Source: Pogonophryne albipinna
Taxonomy: Eukaryota > Chordata > Actinopteri > Perciformes > Artedidraconidae
Direction of reading: 5' to 3'
DNA length: 64,000 nucleotides
Assembly: GCA_028583405.1 (NCBI GenBank)
Contig: JAPTMU010000061.1
Span: 569,764 to 633,763 of the forward strand
This document shows, one piece after another, positions 32,806-44,865 of the stretch. The position numbers and the translations under genes were made by a program. Numbering within the stretch: position 1 is the stretch's first letter; every line of letters begins with the position of its first letter. The notes beneath the pieces are model-generated. The model saw nothing but the letters and a program-made list of their open reading frames with translations, did not search any database and had not been told where the DNA came from.

Positions 32806-33719
32806 GTGGGAATGGAAAGATAAATGAAAGAAGGCGGATATATCCATTTAACATACAGTATCTATGTTTATTATAACATTTTTCTGCGAGTCAAAATGAA
32901 AGACAGCCCACACACCTATCAATCATCAAACCGTGGGGTCTTAATTCATTACGTGTTGATTTCTATCAACGGGGGAGTACTTCAGGAAAGTCGACAGGGG
33001 GGGGGGGCTAGTGGAGTACTTCGTGACCACAGAGTGTGAACGTTGTGATCAGCTGTTTTAGCGCAGTTCTCCAGTGAAGGGGGGGAGTCTCCCTCCGCAG
33101 CCGGTTGGCGTAGTTTTGGCACAATTCCGTTGTACAGACCGACGTTAACAGCAGCCCTGTCTGTGCACACGGAGACCGACTCTGTCGTCCGGTGATCTAA
33201 CCGCCTTCTGGAAAAGCTTCACAAGTACGTCGGTACGCAAATGCGCTTTGTGACACAAGTTTCAGATTACGCACATAACCTGCGTACCAGTTATGTGCAC
33301 CCCTGTACTACAGCAAAAGTATTCTCCGTCGGGACTTCCTGCAACAACACCGACATTATCAAAGATGTTCTATTGAGAAGACGATCACTACGTAACAAAA
33401 ACCTTCAAAACCGTTTCTGGTCTTCGGTATTTCCAGACAAGTGGCTACTGAAATCAATCTTACTAACTGCTGTCTGTGCAATTTACTGCGCGCGAGTTGG
33501 CGGACTTTATTTTGCTTACCTTAACATCATTTTTCATGGTGGGGCTAAGCCATTTCTTGGTATGGGTGTAGCCTACCCCAGCCATACCCTGGCGCTGCCA
33601 CTGGTGGCACGTATGGGGCGGGCCATTCTGCACATGCGTTAAATGCGTTAAATATTTTAACGCAATTAATTCAAAAAATTAATTACCGCCGTTAACGCGA
33701 TAATTTGGACAGCACTAAT

Positions 33720-35204
33720 ATATATATATACACGATCTAGTGATGTCTTTATGATGCTCATATTACTGCTAATATAGATCATGTTTAAAATACTTTAAAA
33801 TGCCTTAATACCTGTCACTTTAAGCGTATATCAGGGTCCTCACCAATATATAAAAAGTTACCGGAAAATAAAAAAACATAACCAACCGAAAGTACTTTAA
33901 AATGGGGAAGGGTCCCGAGTTGTAAATATATATATATATTCATATTTAATCCCTTTTTAAAATAGAAATCGTGTTGGTATTAAAGCACATGACTTCATCA
34001 ACAGGGAGGGAGTCTGATGCTGGAAGACCAGAAACCCCTAAGGACCCCTGGTGACATAACTGATGTAAAAGGTATATATCATATGAGTTAGTTTGAAATG
34101 TTTCATTGATGGCCGTCTGTTTGAAGCTAAACATTGGCCTACTGCTAATGAATCATAAATACATTACATTCTGTTTTCATTTCTCATCAATACAATATGA
34201 ATGTATACTTACAAGGAGTTCTGTTAACTGAGGTTCAGAGGATGAATATATTTGAACTAAGAGAAGATCGAAGAAATCATTCAAAAATCCCTTTTAGCAA
34301 ATTACTTTGAAATGTGAATAAACATATTCTTTCAACACTCTTTTAGGAAAGCAACATACAAACCCGTTTTATTGACATAAAGTAGTTCAATACGTTACCA
34401 TTTTGAGATTGTTTCCAATCATGGTAGAACAGCAACTCTCCTCTGGATCCTCTGTTAACAGGGGGTTCTACAAACTGAACTAAAGATGTATTAAGACATT
34501 AAAATACTAATAATTAATAACATAATTGGAAATAAAGTAAAAACTACAATACAACTGAATATCCTAGACAAAGTCTGGGCCATTAGAGCACAGAATAGAG
34601 ACTTCTTCAAAATACACGTAGAGAATAAGATACACTTTAAAATATCAACAATTATACTTACACTAAAACATACAATACAAGATTATGCTAATGATTGTGT
34701 TCATCAAAAAAGTAGAGGGAATATGGTTCATGCCATTAAATCAAGACAAATACAATATGTTTATAAAGGTGAAACATTAATTTGATCAATCAAAAATTGC
34801 AATGGTGTGCTCTGTGAAAATAAGTGTTTTCAGACAATTGTGTTGTGCTCTCATGTTTATAATAATACAACTGTGTCCAATAGTTAGTAAATAAGCCCTT
34901 CTTCATTCATGTTAAAGTGTGACAATACATTGATTACAATTCAGACAACCAATAACGATGCTCTGAGAATCCCTTTCCTGACTATTGAAATACATTTGGA
35001 ATTAATTATTGATTGATGGTATTTATTTGAGAGCTTTCCAAAGTCCTCAAAGCACCTTACATTAGCTAATGTTAGACATGTTATACGTTGATTACTGTGG
35101 AGAAGACATAAAACGGGGGGGGGGGTGCAGAATAATGTTTAAATAATGTTTAAATACTTTACAGTACAGTAGATAGGCTACATCTGATCAAAGTACATCG
35201 TAGG
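33720..35204. other. Spacer without recognised genes
   Basis: AT-rich; nothing recognised. Homology with the first H2B unit starts at about 35205. Confidence 0.5.
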
Positions 35205-35226
35205 CTCAGTCATGCGCAGACGATAA

Positions 35227-35280
35227 CCAATCCCGTGCGAGCAACAGCACAGCTATATTTGCATCGAGGGGATATAAATA
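35227..35280 (+). promoter_or_regulatory. H2B-3 promoter (CCAAT, octamer, TATA)
   Basis: CCAAT 35227-35231, perfect ATTTGCAT octamer 35257-35264 and TATAAATA 35273-35280, matching the H2B-1 promoter. Confidence 0.88.
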
Positions 35281-35330
35281 GATCGCGCTGTGTCTGTGAG
35301 GCACCGAGTCTGACCAACCTCACTCTCATC

Positions 35331-35711
35331 ATGCCTGCTGAAGCACCCCCCGTCAAAGCGGCCAAGAAGGGCTCAAAGAAAGCCGTCGCTAAGAGCGTCA
35401 GCAAGACCGGAAAGAAGAGGAGAAAGTCCAGGAAGGAGAGCTACGCCATCTACGTGTACAAGGTGATGAAGCAGGTCCACCCCGACACCGGCATCTCCTC
35501 CAAGGCCATGGGCATCATGAACTGCTTCGTGAGCGACATCTTTGAGCGCATCGCCGGTGAGGCCTCTCGGCTGGCTCACTACAACAAGCGCCGCACCATC
35601 ACCTCCAGGGAGATCCAGACCGCTGTCCGCCTGCTGCTGCCCGGAGAGCTGGCTAAACACGCCGTGTCTGAGGGCACCAAGGCCGTGACCAAGTACACCA
35701 GCTCCAAGTAA
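35331..35711 (+). CDS. Histone H2B (copy 3), intact
   Basis: 126 aa. Near-identical to H2B copy 1, differing in the tail (EAPPVK for EAPAVK; SVSKTG for SVNKTG). The histone fold and AVTKYTSSK end are the same. ATG 35331 is the canonical MPAEAP start; the open frame to 35235 is 5' UTR. It forms, with the H3 at 36380, a direct duplicate of the 374-2319 unit. Promoter and stem-loop are intact. Confidence 0.97.
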   Translation: MPAEAPPVKAAKKGSKKAVAKSVSKTGKKRRKSRKESYAIYVYKVMKQVHPDTGISSKAMGIMNCFVSDIFERIAGEASRLAHYNKRRTITSREIQTAVRLLLPGELAKHAVSEGTKAVTKYTSSK

Positions 35712-35741
35712 ACTCTGCTGCTGACATACCAACAACACAAA

Positions 35742-35778
35742 GGCTCTTTTAAGAGCCACCCAACCCATCCAAAGAGCT
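35742..35778 (+). terminator. H2B-3 histone 3' stem-loop and downstream element
   Basis: GGCTCTTTTAAGAGCC at 35742-35757; CAAAGAGCT at 35770-35778. Confidence 0.94.
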
Positions 35779-36237
35779 CAACCTGTTATACTCTATAACT
35801 ACTCTACCAGAAATCTAAATACCTTAAATGTTATTTATACAGAATGCTTTGTAAAGCAAGATAAACCATGATTGAATATTGTTCATTCTTCACTATACGT
35901 GTTTATACCACCTCACTGGTGTTTGTTTTTCCAAAAAGAAAATAAATACATTTCACAATATGAAGGAAAGACTGTTTCTGCACACTACATTATTAATGAA
36001 TTCATTCCTTTGGGTTGTAACTGATGTTAATTCTCATATTTAACTTTTGGGCAAATGTTTAGTGTTGATGATGAAATGATTCCTTTATTTCAGGGCGAGT
36101 TTTTCACTACAAATTAAATCATAGTTATACATTAGAAAATGACAGGGTTAGGGTTATATTATATTTAATCATATTTATTTCCCCCTAAACTAAAGATCAT
36201 TTTGAGGATCATCCCCTGTGGAGGAGTGGATTACATT
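35779..36237. other. H2B-3/H3-2 spacer (shorter than in unit 1)
   Basis: Aligns with the first spacer but lacks about 480 bp. The join reads gaaggaaagactgtttctg, where unit 1 has an extra segment between two AAAG words. Confidence 0.75.
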
Positions 36238-36282
36238 GTCCAATAGTAAAGCAGCTACAGCGCACGTGTCTCCCGGCATGCA

Positions 36283-36321
36283 CCAATCAGCGAGGCCCAG
36301 CTCCGGCAGCTCCTTTATAAA
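36283..36321 (+). promoter_or_regulatory. H3-2 promoter (CCAAT, TATA)
   Basis: CCAATCAG from 36283 and TATAAA at 36316-36321. A second CCAAT is near 36240. Confidence 0.85.
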
Positions 36322-36370
36322 CCCGCTGCTCACAGAAACACAGCACTCCTTCTCTCGCTGTGAACACTGA

Positions 36371-36790
<420 letters not shown>

Positions 36791-36822
36791 ACTGACCTGA
36801 GACCAGAACACCCAAACACAAC

Positions 36823-36858
36823 GGCTCTTTTAAGAGCCACACACACTTTCAAAGAGTT
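36823..36858 (+). terminator. H3-2 histone 3' stem-loop and downstream element
   Basis: GGCTCTTTTAAGAGCC at 36823-36838; CAAAGAGTT at 36850-36858. Confidence 0.94.
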
Positions 36859-37373
36859 ACAATCCTAATCATTATTATGATGACACTGGTTCATATTATG
36901 TTTGGTTAGCTGTACCGTGATGAATGATGCAAAGGTTGTTGTTTACTGAAGTTACAAAGACATTAAAATGTGAGTAATAGATCAGTGTGAACACAACTTA
37001 TGTCAATTATGGATCATCCAAACTATTTATTTAAAATATTTATTAAAAGTTCTAAAACCCAAGAGGCACAAGGGATACTTATATTCCTTAATAACTTTGG
37101 GGGAAGGTTGTTTTAAGTGTACTAAAAGCTATCGTTATAACTTGTTCACTTTAAACACTATGAACCGGTGAGTAATAATAGATGTATTTTGTAAGCACTC
37201 TTACAGGTGCTCGGAGTCGCTTTACAGAGATGGTGAAAAGAACAAGTACATATGGTTGAAGTCAAATTAAAAGCAAGCAATAACAACAGCCACACATTAA
37301 AAGCCAGATTGAAGAAGTGAAGTTCTTTGAAGGTTGTGAGGTCAGTCTTGAGTTTTTTTATTTTGTCAGTAAA
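36859..37373. other. H3-2 3' spacer
   Basis: Matches 2388-2918 after the first H3. No genes. It ends at tcagtaaa, where LINE sequence begins. Confidence 0.75.
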
Positions 37374-38030
37374 CCTAACACCTGACGAAGGTAAGGAAGT
37401 CTTGAAATTAGTCAAAAGTAAACAGTTATCAGAGAGCATGAGAGACGTGAGGTGGCTGATATCAGTCAACAGACTTGCTGTCAGAGCTGTGGTTTCATGG
37501 AGCTGCTATGTGAAAACTAGAACATGGCCCATGATTAACTGTGAGGAGGACGAGACTCTACAGCACCTCCTCATGGACTGCTACAGAGCCCAGGAGGTGT
37601 GGTCGCTCCTACGGGGCATCGGGTTAGACTTCAATGTAGAATATGTCTCAATCATGTATTGTATTCTGGATGAGGGGATGGACAATAAACACAGGGACCT
37701 TTTTCAGCTGGTAATTTGTATCACATGTATGAAGATCTGGAAGACAAGGTGCAAAATGGTACTAAATCAGACGATCATAAACAGTGGCACCATCGTGAAA
37801 CAAATACTCACTGAACTAAGGAGAAGAAAAACCCTGGACAAATCCCAGACTCAGCCATGGGGCGTTTTGAGTCTGTGACCGAGCTGAGTCTCATTGGAAT
37901 ATAAACGTGCTCTCTTTATGTTATTTATATATTTATTCATTGTGTTTTATGTGTATTATTAATGTAACTTGTGTATATCATGTACTGCCCAAATAATATA
38001 AAATAAAGTTTTCTAAAAAATAAAAAAACA
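37374..38030 (+). mobile_element. Tx1-like LINE, copy A, 5'-truncated
   Basis: Encodes the ORF2 C-terminus: RDVRWLISVNRLAVRAVVSW, then a cysteine/histidine-containing zf-RVT-like part (CEEDETLQHLLMDCYRAQEV), CITCMKIWKTRCKMVLNQ and LRRRKTLDKSQ, stop at 37878. The 3' UTR ends caaataatataaaataaagt plus A-rich tail. The left side joins the H3 spacer with no intact target; the right side joins H2A at codon 6. The 3' 300 bp are nearly identical to copy B at 25009-25320. Confidence 0.87.
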
Positions 38031-38388
<358 letters not shown>

Positions 38389-38435
38389 ACACCCTGATCC
38401 CGCTTCAACAAACAACAAAGGCTCTTTACAACAAA

Positions 38436-38451
38436 GGCTCTTTTAAGAGCC
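38436..38451 (+). terminator. Histone stem-loop of the H2A pseudogene
   Basis: GGCTCTTTTAAGAGCC intact, preceded by a partial duplicate ggctcttt at about 38420. The downstream element is weak (ctaaagaca). Confidence 0.85.
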
Positions 38452-39540
38452 ACACACTTCCAACTAAAGACATTTCTCCTCTTCACAACACAACTACTTA
38501 AAGGCACAGAACAGTTATCTCCCCCTTGCCCTATATGTATTGAGGTGTCACCCAACTAAAAACACCCACATTTTAGAGAAATATACACTTTATACATAAC
38601 CCTAAATTACTATTAATGATATAATCTGTATATCAGGTTGTATCCTCTAAAGTAAAGCCTTATTTCAACTAAAGCAAACTCCTTTCACAATGTCCTTCGT
38701 ACATCCAGCAGGTTAATCACCACATTCTCAAATGTTAGCGGTGTGGTTTCTACATCTGTCAGTCCACATAAATAAAGCCACAACGTCTGTTTGACCCATC
38801 ATTAGTGTTTAACTCAGATTACACTATATCAGTATTACTTATTGGCAGGTGTCTGCAGTTCACCGATCAATAGCGTACCGTAACATTTAAGCACTCGATG
38901 GTATCTTTACCCCACACGCACATTGAAATGAATAACAGGTTATATTTAGTTCCAGCCTTTGTCCACCAGATGTCAGTGTTCACCAACTAATGTTTGGAGC
39001 AGGACGAAAATAGTGGCTCTATTGTAGTGGAATAAATATTAACACACGTGTCTTTCTAACAGATCTTTATTTATTTTTGTATTAGCATTTTAAGAAATTA
39101 GGTACATCTAGTACATATATTAATGAAGTTAATATCTTTTAGCCAATTAGCAGTTCTTTAATGTGACCATAGTTTATACCGTTAGGAGTTAGTTTAGTAG
39201 CTCTAAAACATACATGGCACAAGCTATTATACAGCACTATTTCAAGATTAGATAAGCATGTAAATATTAACATCTTGAAGAACATTGTGTGGAAACCATA
39301 TGTTTATATGTAGATTGTGTTGTTAAATAAAACAAACTAATGTAAATGTTATCCAGTTCAGGTACTTGTAGTACTATGTACTTCAGATAATATTGAGGTC
39401 AATTACATGTGGTATGAATGCACAACATGGAATATTAGAATATAACATGGAAACATATTGTGTCATGTGAAGTTATGTACATAACACATTTATGTTTTAT
39501 TCAATAAGTTGTATTTATGCTAAATTAAATATTATAAAGG
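38452..39540. other. Spacer; first 500 bp is an inverted copy of 24590-24860
   Basis: 38452-38960 matches the flank of the other H2A remnant in reverse complement (for example cagttcaccgatcaatagcg, agcactcgat). The remainder is AT-rich without genes. Confidence 0.7.
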
Positions 39541-39544
39541 AGAG

Positions 39545-39582
39545 TGCTCTTTTGGTGTATGTGGGTGGCTCTTAAAAGAGCC
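39545..39582 (-). terminator. Stem-loop and downstream element of H1 pseudogene 1
   Basis: On the minus strand, GGCTCTTTTAAGAGCC (39567-39582) and CAAAAGAGCA (39545-39554), as in the intact H1. Confidence 0.9.
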
Positions 39583-39608
39583 TTTTGTAGGTGAAGTAGA
39601 TGATCCGT

Positions 39609-40150
39609 TTACTTCTTCGCTGCTCTCTTGGCTGGTGCCTTCTTCACAGCTTTCTTGGGGGTCGCTGCCTTCTTGGGTGCCACCTTCTTCTTCGGGCTCT
39701 TAGCGATCTTCTTCACGGGGGTTTTCTTGGCAGCAGTAGCAGGCTTCTTCGCCTTCTTGGGTGTTACTGCCTTCTTGGCTGCTGGCTTCTTAGCGGCGGG
39801 TTTCTTCGCTGCTGCCGGCTTCTTGACTTTGGCTGCGGGCTTCTTTGCTACCTTCTTGGGCTTTTCGGCTGCCTTGAAGGAACAAGTGAACCCTTCTCGA
39901 GTAACCTCTTCACGGCGCGTTTAATGTGAGCGGTGTGTTCGTAGCCCTGAGCGGCCAGCGCCTTCTTCACAGCGATGTAAGAGATCCCTTTACGGTCCTT
40001 GGACGCGGTGACCGCCTTCAAGATGAGCTCAGCGGCTCCGGGACCAACGTTCTTGGTCGGCTTGGCTGCCTTCTTCTTCGGGGACTTGGCTGGTGCCTTG
40101 GCTAGTGCCTTTGCGGCGGCGACTTCAGTGGGAGCTTCTTCTGTTGCCAT
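39609..40150 (-). pseudogene. Histone H1 pseudogene (28-bp deletion in globular domain)
   Basis: Minus strand. MATEEAPTEVAAAKALAKAP starts at 40150; the globular domain runs [20 protein letters not shown]…EHTAHIKRAVKRLLEKGSLV, then 28 bp corresponding to [10 protein letters not shown] are missing and the frame shifts (PSRQPKSPRR, stop at 39848). The Lys/Ala/Pro tail downstream remains recognisable in another frame to a TAA at 39609-39611. The start is a distinct H1 subtype (LILK, YIAVKKALAAQGYE), not a recent copy of the intact H1. H1 box and stem-loop remain. If translated it would give a truncated globular domain without a C-terminal tail. Confidence 0.9.
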
Positions 40151-40291
40151 GATGCTGTCAGGAGGATTCTCGGGTCTGATGTGACGGAGAGAGAAATCCC
40201 AGCGAAGAGAGGAACTTGAACACACCATGAGAACCGTAGAGACTCAACCCAGTGTGGCAAACGCAAGAGCTGCAGAAAAACTGTGCCCACT

Positions 40292-40500
40292 TTGTGTTTT
40301 CTCTTCAGCTAAAACTGTAAAAATACACATTTAGAGAACGAGTTGAATTTCAAAGGTTAATCGAATTGATAGCAGATGACTTTATCTTCATATAGAAGCC
40401 AAATAAAGCTTTAAATATTGTTTTTTTTTCATTGGGAAGGCTTTAAACCTCCTAAAACTACTGCCGTGAGTGGTACAGATCTGCGACTTTTCTCTCTAAT
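40292..40500 (-). promoter_or_regulatory. H1-pseudogene-1 H1 box and distal block
   Basis: H1 box AAACACAA in complement at 40292-40299. The distal block at about 40430-40500 (attgggaaggct…ctactgccgtgag…gcgacttttctctctaa) matches those at 10560-10640 and 50875-50945. Confidence 0.65.
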
Positions 40501-41102
40501 CTCTCTCTTAAAGGATTTAAAATACATTATAATCCCACTAAAACTTGTAATATAGTGAAATTAAATGTTGGATTAAAGACTCAATGTGAAATAAATCTAA
40601 ATTTGTCGACACCTTTTTGTTAAACAGAGGTAATTCTGCTGTCTGCAAACACACTCAGGACAGGCCCTGGCTGTGTTCTACAGTCTTTGTTACTCAACAG
40701 TGAGAGACCTTAATTTAGCACAGCTTTTCTCATGTATCACAATACAACTATATTTATATAGTATGAGTATTATCATGTATTTTTACTTTCTGAAATGTGT
40801 TCGACAGATAGATCTAAACCTGTAAGGTCACAAAGGCTCTCAAACAGACACTAACTCTTGGTAGCAGAACTCCCACTGACTGTCAACATCAGACAAGTAT
40901 TATCACTTTATTAATTGTAGAAAATCAGAGAAACATAAATTTAAGTGAAGGAATTAGAACCATACACCAGCACAAAGGCTTGGAATTAGTTATGAAAATA
41001 TATTATTAATTAACAATAGACTGTTAAATCTCAATGTTATCCCAAATGGATTATTAGAATCTCAAAGAATTTCCTCAAAGTGAGGCAAACTAAATTGAAT
41101 AT
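40501..41102. other. Spacer without recognised genes
   Basis: Between the H1 5' flank and the L2 LINE tail. AT-rich, nothing recognised. Confidence 0.45.
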
Positions 41103-41399
41103 AACATTACATTACATTACATTACACTGACGCTTTTATCCAAAGCGACTTACAATAAGTACAATCGACCAGGAAGACAAAACCTTGAAGAAAACAGAAT
41201 CATATAAGTACATCAGGTTTCAGAGAGCCAAACATTTCAAGTGCTACTCAACTGGCTTTAGATAAGCCAGTCCTTTATTAGTATATAAGTGCTTTGTTAA
41301 TAGTTCTATTGCTCGAAGTGGAGTCGAAAGAGATGAGTTTTCAGTCTGCGCCGGAAGGTGTGTAAGCTTTCTGCTGTCCTGATATCAATGGGGAGCTCA

Positions 41400-41990
41400 C
41401 GGAGCGTTCACACAGCAGCGTGCTTTGACGCTTGGAGGTGGGCGTATCTGAAGCTTGGGGATTTTTTGCGACCAACAACCAATCACATGAATCTCCCGCC
41501 CCCGACATACAAAGCAATAGCAATGTTAAAACGATGTAAACTGGATATAAAATCCCCAAACAGGCGAAAACCTACCAGTTTCATCCACTGTCTCTGCCAC
41601 CTCCCTCCATGCCTCGCGCCTCCGGTTTGTATCCCGGTAGATGAACAGAGACTGATCATACAGCACCGGGTGATTCACTACCGCTATAATGAATTTTCCC
41701 TCAATTTTTTGGAATATGAGGAAATGACCTGCGTAGTCTCTCCCAGCATACACGCGGTTTGATTGGCTAGCGTTTGTACTGGCAGATTTGCATAAACGGG
41801 ATTTCATTGGCTGACGCCTCCGTCGAGGCGTCAAAAGTTGAACATTGCTCAACTTTTGAAGCCAGCAACGCCAGCAACGCTCCACGTCGCTTCCCAAAAT
41901 GCAGTTCGGCTAAAAGTGACGTCACCCCATTCAAAGTGAATGGGCAGAAGCGTTGGAAGCATCAACGCACGCCGCTGTATGGACGGGCCG
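41400..41990. mobile_element. MITE family A, copy 2 (591 bp)
   Basis: Ends CGGAGCGTTCACACAGC and, in complement, CGGCCCGTCCATACAGC. A perfect 3-bp target duplication TCA (41397-41399 and 41991-41993) restores the L2 frame between WWNDGP-like and ELPIDIRT. Interior matches copy 1 at 6849-7457 (caatcacatgaatctcccgc; gcaatagcaatgttaaaacg). Confidence 0.88.
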
Positions 41991-41993
41991 TCA

Positions 41994-43993
41994 TTCCACC
42001 ATTTTGGAGCCAGGATAGCAAACCCACGTGTTTTTGCTGATGGGAACTTGGGTCCCCCTCGCAGCGAGGGTGCAGCGAGTCGTTTGGCTGATGCAGAGCG
42101 TAGTGCACGCGCTGGGGTGTACGGTTTAACCATGTCCTGGATGTAGGAAGGGCCAGATCCATTCGCAGCATGGTACGCAAGTACCATTGTCTTGAAGTGG
42201 ATTCTAGCAGTTACCAGAAGCCAGTGAAGGGAGCGGAGGAGCGGCGTGGTGTGGGAGAATTTAGGAAGGTTGAAGACCAGGCGAGCCGCTGCATTCTGGA
42301 TGAGCTGCAGAGGTCGGATGGCACATGCAGGTAGACCAGCCAGGAGGGAGTTGCAGTAGTCTAGGCGTGAGGTGACGAGAGTCTGGACCAGAACCTGCGT
42401 GGCTTTCTGGGTCAGCTGGGGACGCGTCCTTCTGATGTTGTAAAACGTGTATCTGCAGCAACGGGTTGTAGCAGCGATGTTTGCAGTGAAGGACAGTATG
42501 TTATCTAGGGTCACACCCAGATCCCTTGCAGTCTGAGTCGGGGAAACAACAGAGGTGCCAATGTTGATCGTCAGGTCAAGAGTGGGACAATCTTTTCCCG
42601 GAAGGAAAAGCGGTTCAGTCTTGTCAAGGTTGAGCTTGAGGTGATGAGCAGACATCCACTGAGAGATGTCAGCTAGACAAGCAGAGATGCGTGCGACGAC
42701 CTGGGTCTCTGAGCGGGGAAAGGACAGAATTAATTGGGTGTTGTCAGCGTAGCATTGGTATGAAAAACCATGCGGGCTAATGACTGATCCGAGCGAGTTT
42801 GTGTACAGGGAGAAGAGGAGGGGACCAAGAACAGAGCCCTGAGGGACCCCTGTAGTTAATTGACAAGGGTCGGACTCGGACCCTCTCCAAGTTACACTGT
42901 AGGTACGGTCTTTGAGGTATGAGGTGAGGAGGGAAAGTGCAGAGCCTGAAACTCCAAGTTCTTGGAGAGTGCGAAGGAGGATCTGATGGTTCACCGTGTT
43001 GAATGCAGCAGACAGGTCCAACAGGATGATGACAGAGGAGAGGGATGCTGCTTTGGCAGTGTGCAGTTCCTCAGTGACAGCAATGAGAGCAGTTTCTGTG
43101 GAGTGACCTGCCTTGAAACCAGACTGGTGCGGATCCAGAAGGATGTTCTGATGGAGATAACAGGAGAGTTGTTTAAAGACAGCGCGTTCAAGTGTTTTAG
43201 ACAGGAACGGGAGGAGAGAGACAGGCCTGTAGTTTATAACATCAGACGGGTTGAGAGTGGGTTTCTTTAGGAGAGGGTTTACTCTTGCCTCCTTAAGACT
43301 ATTTGGAAAGTGACCAGAAGTTAGAGAAGTGTTGATGAAATGGGTGAGAAACGGTAGAATATCAGGAGCGATAGTCTGAAGGAGGTTTGAAGGGATAGGG
43401 TCCAGAGGACAGGTGGTAGGGCGGGCAGAGGTAATGAGGGTAAGAACCTCACTTGGAGAGAGAGGGGAAAAGGAGGTCAGTGTGTGGGTGAAAGGAGGGT
43501 CTGGTGACCCAGCGGTGAGTAAAGGTGAGTCAGAAAAAGAAGAGCGAATATCATCAACCCTTTTTTCAAAGTGGTTAACAAAGTCGCTTGACAGAAGTGA
43601 GGAGGGGGGAGGGGCTTTGGGAGGGTCCAAGAGGGTGGAGAAGATGGAAAATATTTGTTTGGGATTGGAATAGGAAGATTGGATCTTATCTTGAAAGAAA
43701 GTGCTTTTTGCCTGAGAGATCGAAGCAGAGAAAGAGGAGAGGAGAGCCTGATAGGTTAGGAGGTCGTCATGGTGTTTGGATTTCCACCGTTTCCGCTCTG
43801 CTGCCCGAAGGACGGTTCTATTAGCACGCAGTGCGTCATTTCGCCAGGGAGCAAGAGGGGACTGACAAGCCTGCCGAGATGTGAGAGGACAGAGAGAGTC
43901 CAGAGAGGATGAGAGAGTAGAGAGGAGAGTTTCTGCAGCAGAGTTTGGAGACAGGAGTTGGAACGAGTCAGAGGAAGGGAGGGCTGAGAGCAC
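41994..43993 (-). CDS. L2 LINE reverse transcriptase ORF
   Basis: Long open RT frame of an L2-clade LINE. Seen are RVNPLLKKPTLNPSDVINYR, the SLLPFLSKTLERAVFKQLSC segment, DPHQSGFKAGHSTETALIAV, ILLDLSAAFNTVNHQILL, TGVPQGSVLGPLLFSLYTNS and CYADNTQLILSF. The catalytic motif reads YADN where YADD is expected, so an essential aspartate appears mutated. A C-terminal PLRSLHWLLVTARIHFK segment follows. It is interrupted at its end by MITE copy 2, whose sequence supplies an artificial stop. Confidence 0.85.
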
Positions 43994-44247
43994 CGATGAG
44001 GCAAAGGTAGAGGGGGAGAGGGAACGAAGGTTACGGCGGACAGGTGCAGGATGAGAAGAGATTAGTTTGTTATTTTTGGAAAGGGGTAGAGAGAATGAAA
44101 TGAAGAAGTGATCGGATGTGTGGAGCGGGTTTACAGAGAGGTTAGAAGTAGTGCAGTTCCTTGAGAATATGAGATCAAGGACATTGCCAGCTTTATGAGT
44201 TGGTGGGGATGGAGACAGTGAGAAAGCAAAGGTGGTTAAAAGAGATG

Positions 44248-44865
44248 TTAGTTCGTCTGGAGGTTGAAGTCTCCGAGAAGTACAGCGGGAGGGCCAGTTT
44301 CAGGGATGTGTGAGAGGAGATGATCTAATTCCTCCAAGAAGTCCCCCAAGGCGCCTGGTGGACGGTAGAGAACAACAATGGTTAATTGTATAGGATGGGT
44401 TACTGTGACGGCATGGAATTCAAAGGTGGAAGGAGTGAAGTTAGGTAGCTTGAAGAGGGAAAAGCTCCATTTGGGAGAGAGCAGGAGACCAGTGCCACCT
44501 CCTCTGCCAGTGGGTCTGGGTGTATGGGAGAAGGAATATGCAGTGGAGAGAGCTGCTGGGGTGGATGTGTTGGATGGAGTAATCCAGGTCTCAGTGAGAG
44601 CAAGGAAATCCAGAGACTGCAGGGAAGCGTAGCCAGAGATGAAGTCAGCCTTAGGAACAGCTGACTGGCAATTCCACAGGCCGCCTGAAACTAGATGTTG
44701 GATCTCAGTGGAGCATGTGGGATAGATGAGAGCAGGCCGGTTATAGCGATTAGGAGATACACGGGGCCAGCGATGATTGCGAGAAGACACGTGAACAGGA
44801 ATGAAGAAAATACACATGATTATAGCATGAGGGGCTAGAAAACTAAAGAAAATACAATAAAACAC
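44248..44865 (-). CDS. L2 LINE endonuclease ORF fragment
   Basis: AP-endonuclease-type domain: LWNCQSAVPKADFISGYASL, LDFLALTETWITPSNTSTPA, GRGGGTGLLLSPKWSFSL and VVLYRPPGALGDFLEELDHL, ending with LLGDFNL. The LTETW glutamate and GDFN motifs are the catalytic signature. A frame change after LGDFN separates it from the RT ORF. The N-terminal asparagine motif reads NCQS. Confidence 0.8.
   Translation of the reverse strand: MFYCIFFSFLAPHAIIMCIFFIPVHVSSRNHRWPRVSPNRYNRPALIYPTCSTEIQHLVSGGLWNCQSAVPKADFISGYASLQSLDFLALTETWITPSNTSTPAALSTAYSFSHTPRPTGRGGGTGLLLSPKWSFSLFKLPNFTPSTFEFHAVTVTHPIQLTIVVLYRPPGALGDFLEELDHLLSHIPETGPPAVLLGDFNLQTN

Larger units (their letters stand above)
31722..33716. mobile_element. 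DNA transposon/MITE with gggctgtcaaacgatta ends
   Basis: The left end (gggctgtcaaacgattaaat) and the complement of the right end (gtgctgtccaaattatcgcg) form imperfect inverted repeats. Both subterminal regions have repeated ttaatcagattaat / cgttaa motifs. TA-rich flanks prevent a firm target duplication. It contains a nested hAT element. The ORF at 33241-33642 inside shows no family features and is not called as a gene. Confidence 0.6.

Noticed and set aside
33241..33642. 133-codon ORF in the gggctgtc transposon
   Set aside because: No recognisable domain, lies within a non-autonomous element and has composition like surrounding non-coding DNA.
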